The notes beneath the pieces are model-generated. The model searched no databases, had not been told where the DNA came from, and saw only the letters and a list, made by a program, of their open reading frames with translations. Of a DNA stretch of 64,000 nt, positions 1 through 8,448 are shown piece after piece. The first letter of the stretch is position 1, and the number at the start of each line of letters is the position of its first letter. The stretch covers positions 1-64,000 of the forward strand of contig CAZRCD010000008.1 of assembly GCA_964598485.1 (NCBI GenBank), read 5' to 3'. This DNA comes from SOJA01 sp964598485. Its GTDB lineage: Archaea; Thermoproteota; Bathyarchaeia; Bathyarchaeales; Bathycorpusculaceae. A program made the position numbers and the translations under genes.

Positions 1-110
1 AGGAAAAACCACACAACCCACATCGAACCAAGAATTTCTAAACACCCTAGCGCGCCAGCTCATTTGATTACCGAAGAAAACTTCCTTTGAGCACCGAACC
101 GATGTAGCAG

Positions 111-629
111 TTACATCCTGAAAATTTTATCCGACACATAAATAGCGACTTGGTCTTTTGGTGCCTCAGCTCTTTTGATTGCCGCCTTCGCTAAGGCTTC
201 TCCAAGCTTCTTGCAAACCGCTAGATCGTTTTCGTTTGGCGCTCCCTGAGAGACTACGCCTTCGGACACTTTCTGGAGTTTGAAGGATGAAATCATTTTT
301 TCTAGGCTGAGTAGGGCGGAGTTGCTGGAGCCTCCTCCTGATGTAAAGGCTGCTGCTGGTTTGCCAGTAACCTTTTCTCGGATGGTTAAGGCTTTGTCGA
401 AGAAGTGTTTCATGAGTCCAGCCATGTAGCTGAAGTAGTTTGGAGATCCGAAGGCTACGGCGTCGCATGAGATGAAGTCGTTAACGGTTGCGTAGTCAAC
501 GCGCTTGACTGAAACAGAAACGTTCTTTATGGTACGTGCGCCTTCTGCGATGGAGTTTGCCAGAGTTTCGGTTCTTCCAGTCCTAGAATAATACAATATT
601 AGTACTTCAACCAAACTGAATCCCCTCAT
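111..629 (-). CDS. Flavodoxin-like protein
   Basis: Predicted FMN-binding electron carrier of the flavodoxin/NADPH-dependent FMN reductase superfamily, cytosolic. The N-terminal strand is followed by the phosphate-binding loop YSRTGRTE (about residues 14-21), then the usual GSPNYF stretch and a Gly/Ser-rich loop (TSGGGSSNSA) that would hold the flavin ring. The length of 172 residues suits a short-chain, single-domain flavodoxin. The ATG at 629 is used here, but TTG at 614, preceded by GAGGGG, fits the fold equally well and gives an N-terminus directly on the first beta strand. The gene stands alone, so the redox partner is unknown. The family assignment is good; the substrate is not known. 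Confidence 0.85.
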   Translation of the reverse strand: MRGFSLVEVLILYYSRTGRTETLANSIAEGARTIKNVSVSVKRVDYATVNDFISCDAVAFGSPNYFSYMAGLMKHFFDKALTIREKVTGKPAAAFTSGGGSSNSALLSLEKMISSFKLQKVSEGVVSQGAPNENDLAVCKKLGEALAKAAIKRAEAPKDQVAIYVSDKIFRM

Positions 630-910
630 TCATTCGTTCAGCGATTGTTCTTAAATAGATTTTGTTCTCTTTCTCGTATGGAAAACATGCACTTACGTAG
701 TAGTTATAGGTTCTTTTCACAGTGATAGGTCGCAGGGTAAGCCATGCGTGAGCATCTCGGTTTTGACAACATGATAAACATAAGCAAATAATGAAGGGAA
801 ATAATCATGGAAAAACTTTCTCCTTTGCAACACAAAAGAGCTAAGGGGTAAAAGGCACATTAATCATCGATTGGAGAACGCATACATTTAAAATCAACAA
901 TTATTTATGA

Positions 911-2281
911 GTGAACATCTTAAATATGAACTCGAGAGTAAGGAGACAAATCTTGTCTAAAATAGTTGAAGATTCCATCACAATAAGGAAAAAGAACCAA
1001 GTTCAAACAACTCTATTAGGGGAAAAAGCTGAAGAAGATTGGAGTTTTTCCAGAGCCAGAACATCTTATCTAACCCATGGTCTTCATGAATATCCCGCGA
1101 GAATGATCCCACAAATTGCTAGACGACTAATCCTCCGTTACTCTAGCGAGAAAGAGAGAATTCTAGATCCTTTCTGCGGAAGCGGCACAACATTAATCGA
1201 AGCTAGGTTTGCCCGTCGGTATTCTGCAGGAATCGACATTAACCCCTTTGCTGTACTTCTATCGAAAGTTAAAACGACACCTATCGACTTTAGAAAAATG
1301 GATTTTGATCCTTTTAGATTTATAGGTAATTTGGAGACAGAATACGAAGAGGCAAAAAAAGATGGAAAACTGCCCACTCCGCCAGTGCATATTTTTCATA
1401 ATCTTTTGCACTGGTTTAAAGAACCTGTGGCAAGAGATTTAGAGTTTCTGTATCATAAGATACAAGAAGTGGAAGAACCGAATGTTGCAGATTTGCTAAA
1501 AATAGTTTTTTCCGATACGGTGTTTAAAACCTCTAACATAAACCTTCGCTCAAGCAGGTTTTTACGAACTTTGCCAAAGGAGAAACTAACCTCGCATAAT
1601 CCTAATGTTTTGATGCATTTTAGGAAAGAACTGATAGACTCTGTTCGCCGCGTTGAACAGTTCACGAAAAGAGTAAAAGGAGAATCAGAATGGGCTGCTC
1701 AACAGCCGGTAGTTATAGTTGCAAAAGAAGATGCAAGAAAACTGCCGTTTAGCAATGGAGAATTTGAAGCTATAGTAACATCACCACCATATGGAGAAGA
1801 AAAGAACACGGTAGGTTATTTCCGATGGGCTAAGCTCTCACTATTATGGCTTAGATTAGACGGAGAGGTCATAAAAAAACTAGAAAAACAGACTTTAGGC
1901 GCTCTTACTTCGTCTAACGTAAGAGAACAGCTTGAAGCGTTGCCATCTCCTACCGCAGCAAGCCTTCTAAGGGAAGTTCTTAGGCAAGATGAAGAGAGAG
2001 TAAGAGACGCTTTGCCATTTTTCTTTGATTATCTTCTAACATTAAAGGAGATGTATAGAACATTAAAACCATGTTCGTTCTGTTGCATAGTCGTTGGTGA
2101 TAGATCGATCCGTAAAAGACCACTTAACATGGAAAGAGTTACGGTAGAACTTGGACAAGAAGCTGGCTTTGTTCATAAAACATCTTTTTTTAGGGAGATT
2201 CCTCAAAAACTAATACCTTGGACCACACCTACTGGCAAAACGATTTCTAAGGAAAGTATGGTTATATTGACGAAAAAATGA
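911..2281 (+). CDS. DNA methyltransferase of a restriction-modification system (N4-cytosine/N6-adenine type)
   Basis: Predicted SAM-dependent DNA amino-methyltransferase protecting host DNA. The SAM-binding motif DPFCGSGTT is at residues 86-94, preceded by the THGLHEYPARM segment common in this group. The catalytic motif TSPPY is at 290-294, followed by an aromatic-rich stretch. The roughly 195 residues between the two motifs are a likely target-recognition region. SPPY rather than DPPY favours exocyclic N4-cytosine modification but does not prove it. The start is GTG at 911; ATG at 926 is an alternative. The downstream partner is a PD-(D/E)XK protein whose reading frame begins at this gene's stop codon, so the two form an operon. 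The recognition sequence cannot be read from the protein. Confidence 0.9.
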   Translation: MNILNMNSRVRRQILSKIVEDSITIRKKNQVQTTLLGEKAEEDWSFSRARTSYLTHGLHEYPARMIPQIARRLILRYSSEKERILDPFCGSGTTLIEARFARRYSAGIDINPFAVLLSKVKTTPIDFRKMDFDPFRFIGNLETEYEEAKKDGKLPTPPVHIFHNLLHWFKEPVARDLEFLYHKIQEVEEPNVADLLKIVFSDTVFKTSNINLRSSRFLRTLPKEKLTSHNPNVLMHFRKELIDSVRRVEQFTKRVKGESEWAAQQPVVIVAKEDARKLPFSNGEFEAIVTSPPYGEEKNTVGYFRWAKLSLLWLRLDGEVIKKLEKQTLGALTSSNVREQLEALPSPTAASLLREVLRQDEERVRDALPFFFDYLLTLKEMYRTLKPCSFCCIVVGDRSIRKRPLNMERVTVELGQEAGFVHKTSFFREIPQKLIPWTTPTGKTISKESMVILTKK

Positions 2282-2462
2282 GGGGCGCATAATAAGGAAA
2301 ATAGAGTTCACACAGCCAATAACTCGTGTCCATAATTTATTCAGAATAAGAACAATAGTCAACGCCGTAACAGATTTTAATGTTAAAAGGAAATTTCCGG
2401 GCGACGATGAGGTCGCCATAGTCTTAGCAAAAAAAGGTTTAAGCAAGTTAAGAAGAGCGAAA

Positions 2463-4055
2463 ATGAAAGATAGAATAATGAGAAGAGCTAGGGACCACCT
2501 TCTTACTGCTTCTTACATGGGTCTTCTAAGCAGAATTGGAAGACCTTTTGGCTATTGGTCGACTACTGTTGGAAAACAGTTGAGAGCACACATTGGAGAC
2601 GAAGAATGCCCAAAAGATGCCAAAGAAGAGGCAGTATTTATTGACAGAATTATGAGGCTCAAATTAACAAATGTTTATGATCTGCAACAACGTAAACAAT
2701 ACACAAGACTTAGGTCCAGACCTTGCTTATACATTCTTCATATACTTAAAACTAAGAAATGGCTTCATGAGCACCAGATTGCAGTGGCGACAGGAACAGA
2801 AAGGTGCGACCCACTACTAGCCGATGGAAAAACGAAACGGACCCTTAAAAAAATCTGCAAATATGCTGGGTTAAGCAAAAATCTCTTGTTGAAATTCTAT
2901 AAAGACTACGCTATAGACGAAGAAACGAAGAGAAACATGACTAGAAACGTGAGGCCGCTTTTGGACTGGTGCGAAGCTCTTGGGCTTATAATATCAAAGG
3001 AACTGCAAGGAATCGGAGGGAGATGGTACAACCTAACAGATCGTGGCGTACGAATTCTTTCTGTTTATAAGAACAAAATACCCATATGGTATATTGATTT
3101 AGGCGAAGGTGCTCCACTTAAAGCAGCTATAATACTTTTTTATAGGTTTCTGAGAGCAAGAAACTTGGATGCAGGAAGCAAACTTCTTAACCTAAGTTTA
3201 CAAACCGGACTGGTTAAAACAAGAATCAAAAAAACTATCAGTGAGCTGGTAAAAGAACAGAACATTCTGTTTTCTAACGATTTCACGGTTCTGGAATCTG
3301 AGATAGACTTCACCTTTGAGTATGATGTTCCGCCAGAAGAAGCTAGTATGGTGAAGTCTCTCCTTAGAAGAATAGGCCAAGTGTATGGAGTGAAGTTTAC
3401 AGAAATATTGAACACAATAGAGTTAGACGAAATTGATGAGCTTAGATTTTCCATACAAAAGCAGCATGAAGAAATAAAAAGAAAAGAGGTCGAAAAATTC
3501 GCATCCAGAACACCAAAAGTCTCCAAGCCTATTCTGTCAAAAATATCATCAATTATGCCTTCGACAGGAATTTTAAATCAATATAGAAGTGATTTTGAAA
3601 AAGAAGCTGCCTTACTTCTAAAAATACTAGATTTTAATGCAAATAAGTACCAAGGACAAATGGCGGATAGATGCACCAAGACTTATGCAATAAGATTTTT
3701 TGAAAATAATCCTGACATACTGATAACTAATGGCGTTGAAGTTCTAGTAGAATGTAAAAGCATCGGGGAATGGAAAGCTCCTTTAAGTGACAAACGTGTT
3801 CCAAAGGAAATAACGATATATGAACGACTTTTTGATGAAGTTAACCCTAGTTCTGTTTTGATTGTATATGAAGGAACCTTGGATGCAAAATCGCTTAGTT
3901 TAGTTGCTAGTATCCTAGAAGATAATCCCCATGTTGTATTTGTTACAAAAAATTACCTTGTTAATTGCATATATAGATTGGCGCTCAAGAGAAGATTAAT
4001 ACAGATGTTAAAAACCCCGAAAAAGTTCGAGACGTCGTCACGAGTGCTACGCTAG
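2463..4055 (+). CDS. Predicted type II restriction endonuclease, PD-(D/E)XK fold; N-terminus extends upstream of the first ATG
   Basis: Nuclease partner of the methylase just upstream. The C-terminal third carries a PD-(D/E)XK core: P417-D418, then E430-C-K432 at the end of a strand (VEVLVECKSIG). The preceding 350 residues are helical and basic and may recognise DNA; the layout recalls type IIS enzymes such as the AlwI group, but I cannot assign a family. The frame is open upstream from 2271 with protein-like sequence (RKIEFTQPITRVHNLFRIRT) but contains no ATG, GTG or TTG before 2463. An ATG overlapping the methylase stop (2278) would join this frame if the G run at 2282-2285 had one more base, giving about 592 residues. 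ATA at 2289 or 2292 behind GAGGGG is the other possibility. The annotated start is therefore probably too late. Confidence 0.75.
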   Translation: MKDRIMRRARDHLLTASYMGLLSRIGRPFGYWSTTVGKQLRAHIGDEECPKDAKEEAVFIDRIMRLKLTNVYDLQQRKQYTRLRSRPCLYILHILKTKKWLHEHQIAVATGTERCDPLLADGKTKRTLKKICKYAGLSKNLLLKFYKDYAIDEETKRNMTRNVRPLLDWCEALGLIISKELQGIGGRWYNLTDRGVRILSVYKNKIPIWYIDLGEGAPLKAAIILFYRFLRARNLDAGSKLLNLSLQTGLVKTRIKKTISELVKEQNILFSNDFTVLESEIDFTFEYDVPPEEASMVKSLLRRIGQVYGVKFTEILNTIELDEIDELRFSIQKQHEEIKRKEVEKFASRTPKVSKPILSKISSIMPSTGILNQYRSDFEKEAALLLKILDFNANKYQGQMADRCTKTYAIRFFENNPDILITNGVEVLVECKSIGEWKAPLSDKRVPKEITIYERLFDEVNPSSVLIVYEGTLDAKSLSLVASILEDNPHVVFVTKNYLVNCIYRLALKRRLIQMLKTPKKFETSSRVLR

Positions 4056-4156
4056 TGAAGCAGTTAATTACACTATATTTCAATCTTCGGTTGGAACTCT
4101 TAGGGGAGAGCAGTTATTTTCCTTTTGCATATTGCTTCTGATATGAGACCTGTACT

Positions 4157-5386
4157 CTATGCGTAATCCATAAATACTCTTTCTAGTGCGGTTACGCCTG
4201 GTAGTTTTTTGCCCATCAGAAACTCTATCAGTGCCCCGCCTGCAGTGCTGATATAAGAGATTTTATCGGATAACCCAAGTTCCTGTAAGGCCGCTACCGT
4301 GTGTCCGCCACCCGCAAGAGAAAACCCTTCCGAATTCGCCACTTCTTCAAAGATTCCTTTTGTTCCATAGATGAATTCAATGTTTTCATAAACTCCCACA
4401 GGTCCGCTGACTACGATTGACTTCGCACTCCTAATAATCCTAGCATAGGCTTCAACAGTTCTCGCTCCAACGTCAAATATCGGATAATCCACTGGCAGTT
4501 CATCAACAGAAAACTCCTTACGCTTACCATGCACTTCCACCGCAACATCCAAAGGAACCCTAATCTTGTCTGGATAAGTCCGCATAAGCTCTTTTATGCC
4601 CGACACAAAACCCAAAAGTTCCTTACGCTTCAAGAAATCCATGTTCGACTCACCAAGATCAAAGCCCTTCGCCACCAAAAACACATGCCCAGCAACCCCG
4701 CCCGTAAGCACAAAATCTGCTATACCATGGTCCAACACGTACTTTGAAATTTCAAGCGCATCATCAGCTTTTGCTCCTCCAAGAATGAACACACAAGGCT
4801 TCTCGGGACTCTCCAAAACCCTGCTTAAGGATTTCAATTCCCTCTCCATAATGCGACCTGCAACACTCGGCAACATAGCAGTGAAGCCTACAATAGACAC
4901 GTGGGCTCTGTGTGCTGCTGCGAAAGCGTCGTTGACAAACAAGTCAGCCAAAGGCGCAAGCTTTCTTACCATTTCCTTCTTTGCATGCTCTTCTGGTGTT
5001 CCCTTCTTTCTTTCATCAGCATAAGTTCTAACATTCTCCAACATAAGTACCTCACCGTTTTTCAGCTGTCTAATGGTTTCTTGAGCTTTCTCACCGAAAA
5101 CATCATCAACATACTTAACAGGCTTGCCGAGAATTCTGCCTAAAATCTCAGAATGCTCCTTCAACGGAATAAAATCAGGTTCGCCAGGTCTGCCCTGATG
5201 CGCCAAAACCACAACCTTAGCGCCTCTATCAACAAGCTCCTTAATTGTTGTCTCGCCGTGCGTTCGGATCCTTGTATCGTCCAGAATCTTCTTCGTCTCA
5301 GGGTCAACAGGAGAGTTAAAATCAACCCTCACCAGAACAAGCTTACCCGTCAATGACACATCGTCCAAAGTCAAAAACTTAGCCAT
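4157..5386 (-). CDS. pgk: Phosphoglycerate kinase
   Basis: Catalyses 1,3-bisphosphoglycerate + ADP to 3-phosphoglycerate + ATP, reversibly, in the cytosol. The N-domain has the substrate signature LVRVDFNSPVD and the basic patch RIRTH and HQGRP; the nucleotide side shows ILGGAKADD and the closing GGGHT with SYISTAGGA near the C-terminus. The sequence is archaeal in character (DDTRIRTHGETIKEL-like region). I placed the start at 5386 (MAKFLTLDD), which is preceded by AAAGGTG at good spacing. A further in-frame ATG at 5446 overlaps the upstream GAPDH stop and would add a non-conserved tail of 20 residues. It is the last gene of the gcvH-oxidoreductase-gap-pgk block, 59 bp behind gap, and the pair covers consecutive steps. 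Confidence 0.96.
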   Translation of the reverse strand: MAKFLTLDDVSLTGKLVLVRVDFNSPVDPETKKILDDTRIRTHGETTIKELVDRGAKVVVLAHQGRPGEPDFIPLKEHSEILGRILGKPVKYVDDVFGEKAQETIRQLKNGEVLMLENVRTYADERKKGTPEEHAKKEMVRKLAPLADLFVNDAFAAAHRAHVSIVGFTAMLPSVAGRIMERELKSLSRVLESPEKPCVFILGGAKADDALEISKYVLDHGIADFVLTGGVAGHVFLVAKGFDLGESNMDFLKRKELLGFVSGIKELMRTYPDKIRVPLDVAVEVHGKRKEFSVDELPVDYPIFDVGARTVEAYARIIRSAKSIVVSGPVGVYENIEFIYGTKGIFEEVANSEGFSLAGGGHTVAALQELGLSDKISYISTAGGALIEFLMGKKLPGVTALERVFMDYA

Positions 5387-5445
5387 ATCATACACCTTTG
5401 CAAAAAATATAGGGGGGTAGTTGTTATTGGTTGTTTTCTGGTTCA

Positions 5446-6474
5446 TTACGTCATTTTGCAGATTTTCTCTATCATCCGCACCATCTTAACAGAGTAGCCC
5501 CATTCATTGTCGTACCAAGCAAGCACCTTAACCAAGTTTCCAATGACCATCGTAGACTGGCCGTCCACAATCGCCGAGTAGGGGTTATGTATAAAATCTG
5601 ACGAAACCACAGGATCCTCAGTGTAATCCAAGATTCCCTTCAGCACTCCATCGGCTGCCTCCTTAAACGCAGCGTTAACCTTATCCTTCGTAACTTCTCT
5701 TTGCAGTTGCGCCGTGAAATCCACAATAGAAACATCGGCTGTGGGAACACGCAAAGCAAGTCCATTCATCCTTCCCTCAAGCTCCGGCAATGTCAAAGTC
5801 GCCGCTACTGCTGCTCCAGTTGTTGTAGGAATAATGTTGAATGCTGCCGATCTTGCCCGCCTCAAGTCGCTATGCTGCATGTCAAGAAGCCTCTGGTCAT
5901 TAGTCATTGAATGAATTGTATTCATGATGCCAGCTTTTACGCCGAATTTTTCGTTTAACACCTTAGCCACAGGCGCCACACAGTTTGTCGTGCACGAAGC
6001 CAAAGAAATTATATGATGTTTCGTCGGGTCATACTTGTCATCGTTCACGCCGTAAACCACTGTTAGGTCTGCGCTTTTAGCCGGGCTCATCGGAGCCGAA
6101 ACCAACACTTTTTTAGCTCCAGCCTGCAGATGCTTTGAGACATCTTCCCTTTTTCTGAACCTTCCCGTGGATTCCACTGCTAAATAGACGCCCATTTCTC
6201 CCCAAGGCAACTTCGCTGGGTCTGGCTGCGCCAAAACTTTCAATTCTTGCTTGACAACACCGTTTTTCTTTATAACGATAACATCTTCCTTCGCTTCTGT
6301 GTCAAAGGGTAATGGTCCATGCACCGTGTCGTGTTTCAGGAGAAAAGCCAAGGTTTTTGCGTCTGTTAGGTCGTTGACCACTGCGAAATCTATTTCTGTC
6401 CCAGTTTCCAGAGCTGCTCTGTACAAAAGTCTCCCGATTCTTCCGAATCCGTTAATCGCTACTTTCGTCACCAT
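5446..6474 (-). CDS. gap: Glyceraldehyde-3-phosphate dehydrogenase, type I (bacterial type)
   Basis: Phosphorylating NAD(P)-dependent oxidation of glyceraldehyde 3-phosphate to 1,3-bisphosphoglycerate. The Rossmann motif NGFGRIGR is at 8-15. The catalytic cysteine is C161 in SCTTNC and the partner histidine is H188 in NTIHSMTNDQ. The C-terminal WYDNEWGYS is intact and the length of 342 is normal for the bacterial/eukaryotic class. Most archaea carry a different (type II) GAPDH, so this gene was probably acquired from bacteria at some point; the usual Asn before ALA/ASC is Leu here (SLASCTTNC). It lies between an oxidoreductase and an archaeal-type PGK on the same strand, so it most likely serves glycolysis or gluconeogenesis. 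Confidence 0.96.
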   Translation of the reverse strand: MVTKVAINGFGRIGRLLYRAALETGTEIDFAVVNDLTDAKTLAFLLKHDTVHGPLPFDTEAKEDVIVIKKNGVVKQELKVLAQPDPAKLPWGEMGVYLAVESTGRFRKREDVSKHLQAGAKKVLVSAPMSPAKSADLTVVYGVNDDKYDPTKHHIISLASCTTNCVAPVAKVLNEKFGVKAGIMNTIHSMTNDQRLLDMQHSDLRRARSAAFNIIPTTTGAAVAATLTLPELEGRMNGLALRVPTADVSIVDFTAQLQREVTKDKVNAAFKEAADGVLKGILDYTEDPVVSSDFIHNPYSAIVDGQSTMVIGNLVKVLAWYDNEWGYSVKMVRMIEKICKMT

Positions 6475-6541
6475 TTCAAATCACCACATTTGCCCAAACT
6501 ATTCCAAGATTCCACTAATTAACTTTACCCGTCCTTTAAGC

Positions 6542-7888
6542 TTAACGCAACTTCCTCAACGCTATTTCAGCAGCAAGCACCATAGGCTCCCAAGTTTCAT
6601 TCAAGGGCGGCGCATAAGCCGTATCAGCCTTAGCCAATTCCCGCACAGTCATCTCTTTCTGCATCGCAAATGATAAAGCGTTTACACGTTGAGTCACTTG
6701 TTCGCCCCCAACTATCTGAGCCCCAATCAGCCTTTGACTTTCTCTTTCTACAACAATCTTGATTTTAATGGATAAGCCGCCTGGGTAATATTCCGGTCGA
6801 GTTTTTGAACTGATTGCCCCAACAACTATTTCAACTCCAGCTCTCCTTGCAAAAAACTCAGTTAACCCTGTAACACCTATTTCAGTGTCAAACAGCTTTG
6901 TCACAGATGAACCCAAGACACCATGGAAAACCGCGTATCCACCAGCTGCATTGATTCCAGCCACTTTTGCTTGTCTAACAGCTACAGTTCCGAGCTGACA
7001 TATCGTAGGTCTTTGAGTAATCATGCTAACGGATTCCACACAGTCTCCAGCAGCATAAACATCCTTAACATTAGTTTCCATCCTCATATTCGCCTTTATC
7101 GACCTAGTTTCGCCTGTCGCAATACCGGCTTTCTTTGCTAGTTCAGTGTTTGCCCTTATCCCAAACGCAGCAATGATTAGATCCGAGTTTATCTGCTTCC
7201 CACCAGCGATTATCCTCGTAACCTTGTCCGTGCCGAGGAATTCCTCAACCCCCTTGCTAACCATTATGTTTATGCCTTTCTGCTCAAGCATCTCCTGCAC
7301 ACTTTTAGCCATATCCGCATCAAGCATGGTTGGAAGGATTTGAGGCAGCAACTCAACAACAGTCGTTCTCAAGCCTCTTTCCTGAAGAGCCACTGCAGTT
7401 TCGAGCCCTATGAGACCTGCTCCCATAACGACCGGTGCCTTTGCACCATTCGCTATCGCTTGATCAATCTTTTTCCCATCCTCTATTGTTCGAAGCACTT
7501 GGATTCCTTGTTTTTCTCGACCCTTAATCGGTGGTACAAAAGGAAAAGCTCCAGTAGCAAGAATAAGACTGTCGTATTGCAGAGTGTCTTGTTTCCCTGT
7601 TTTGTCTTGTATTTCAACCGTTTTATCTTTTGTGTCTATGTTTGTCGCTGTTGTTTCCAGCATGAGATTTAGTTTCATCATGCGGAAAAATGATGGTGGA
7701 AAAACTATGAGTTTCTCGAAGCTTGGTATATGTCTACCTAAGACAAAGGGAATCGCACACGGAGAGTAACCAGCTTGTTTTTGCTTGGTCATAAGCGTTA
7801 TTTCAGCTGTGCGGTCTGTTCTTCTAGCAGCTGATGCTGCGTCCACACCAGCGGCATGAGCACCAATTATCACTATGCGTCTCGGCAT
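6542..7888 (-). CDS. FAD/NAD(P)-dependent disulfide oxidoreductase (CoA-disulfide reductase / NADH oxidase family)
   Basis: Member of the single-cysteine branch of pyridine-nucleotide disulfide oxidoreductases, which reduce CoA disulfide, polysulfide or O2 using NAD(P)H. The FAD motif GAHAAGVDAA is at 9-18, and the redox cysteine is C44 in YSPCAIPF. The LATGAFPF segment and the second dinucleotide motif MGAGLIGLE follow, then the FAD motif YAAGDC, and a C-terminal dimerisation domain ending in HPP-like APPLNE. The substrate cannot be settled from sequence. The start lies 4 bp after the gcvH stop, so the two are probably co-transcribed, which could link this enzyme to a lipoyl or thiol carrier (inference). 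GAPDH follows after 67 bp. Confidence 0.88.
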   Translation of the reverse strand: MPRRIVIIGAHAAGVDAASAARRTDRTAEITLMTKQKQAGYSPCAIPFVLGRHIPSFEKLIVFPPSFFRMMKLNLMLETTATNIDTKDKTVEIQDKTGKQDTLQYDSLILATGAFPFVPPIKGREKQGIQVLRTIEDGKKIDQAIANGAKAPVVMGAGLIGLETAVALQERGLRTTVVELLPQILPTMLDADMAKSVQEMLEQKGINIMVSKGVEEFLGTDKVTRIIAGGKQINSDLIIAAFGIRANTELAKKAGIATGETRSIKANMRMETNVKDVYAAGDCVESVSMITQRPTICQLGTVAVRQAKVAGINAAGGYAVFHGVLGSSVTKLFDTEIGVTGLTEFFARRAGVEIVVGAISSKTRPEYYPGGLSIKIKIVVERESQRLIGAQIVGGEQVTQRVNALSFAMQKEMTVRELAKADTAYAPPLNETWEPMVLAAEIALRKLR

Positions 7889-7892
7889 CTGT

Positions 7893-8309
7893 TTATCCTT
7901 CTTTTGTCAAAGTTTTGTGCCACTCGACCGCCTTGTTATAGTCCATTATGTTAGCTAGCTCTGTTTGCAGGTTAGATGGTTTTATGATCAGTAGCCATCC
8001 TTTTGTGTAGGGGTCTTCGTTTAGGATTTCTGGGCTAGACTGAACCTCTTCGTTCACGGCCTCAACCGTTCCGCTCACTGGAGCGATCAGGTCTGAAACA
8101 GCCTTCACAGATTCCACTGTGCCATACGGCTCCTTTTGTGTCACTGTTGTTCCGGGGCTTGGTAGCTCAGCATAAACTACTTCGCGGAGTTGTTTCTGAG
8201 CGTAGTCTGTCATGCCCACGCGGACTTTGTCTCCCTCAACTTTGACCCACTCCCAATCTTTCGTATAGTATAGACCTTCAGGCACTTCATATCCGTCTAT
8301 CTTCACCAT
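7893..8309 (-). CDS. gcvH: Glycine cleavage system H protein (lipoyl carrier)
   Basis: Small lipoylated carrier that shuttles the aminomethyl group in glycine cleavage or, in some organisms, serves as a lipoate relay. The lipoyl-attachment lysine is K69 in ESVKAVSDL, and the GLYYTKDWEWVK opening and the EDPYTKGWL and MDYNKAVEW ends are typical. I chose ATG at 8309 because GAGGTGAA lies 6-14 bases ahead; the ATG at 8327 is in the Shine-Dalgarno region. No gcvP, gcvT or lpd occurs in this window. The next gene, 4 bp away, is a flavin disulfide oxidoreductase, so a lipoyl-oxidoreductase pairing is possible. Confidence 0.95.
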   Translation of the reverse strand: MVKIDGYEVPEGLYYTKDWEWVKVEGDKVRVGMTDYAQKQLREVVYAELPSPGTTVTQKEPYGTVESVKAVSDLIAPVSGTVEAVNEEVQSSPEILNEDPYTKGWLLIIKPSNLQTELANIMDYNKAVEWHKTLTKEG

Positions 8310-8448
8310 ATTTGCTTCACCTCTCAAATGATTGCTATTTCTTTCACATATCAGCCTTTAAAAGTTAACCGCTACTTGACGCACTATCACAATGATTACA
8401 ATTGACAATTCCTAGGCAGATATAGAAGTAGAATAAAAACCTTAGAAT

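Noticed and set aside
4529..5356. Several plus-strand ORFs opposite pgk and gap.
   Set aside because: They are antisense shadows of strongly conserved enzymes and show low-complexity composition.
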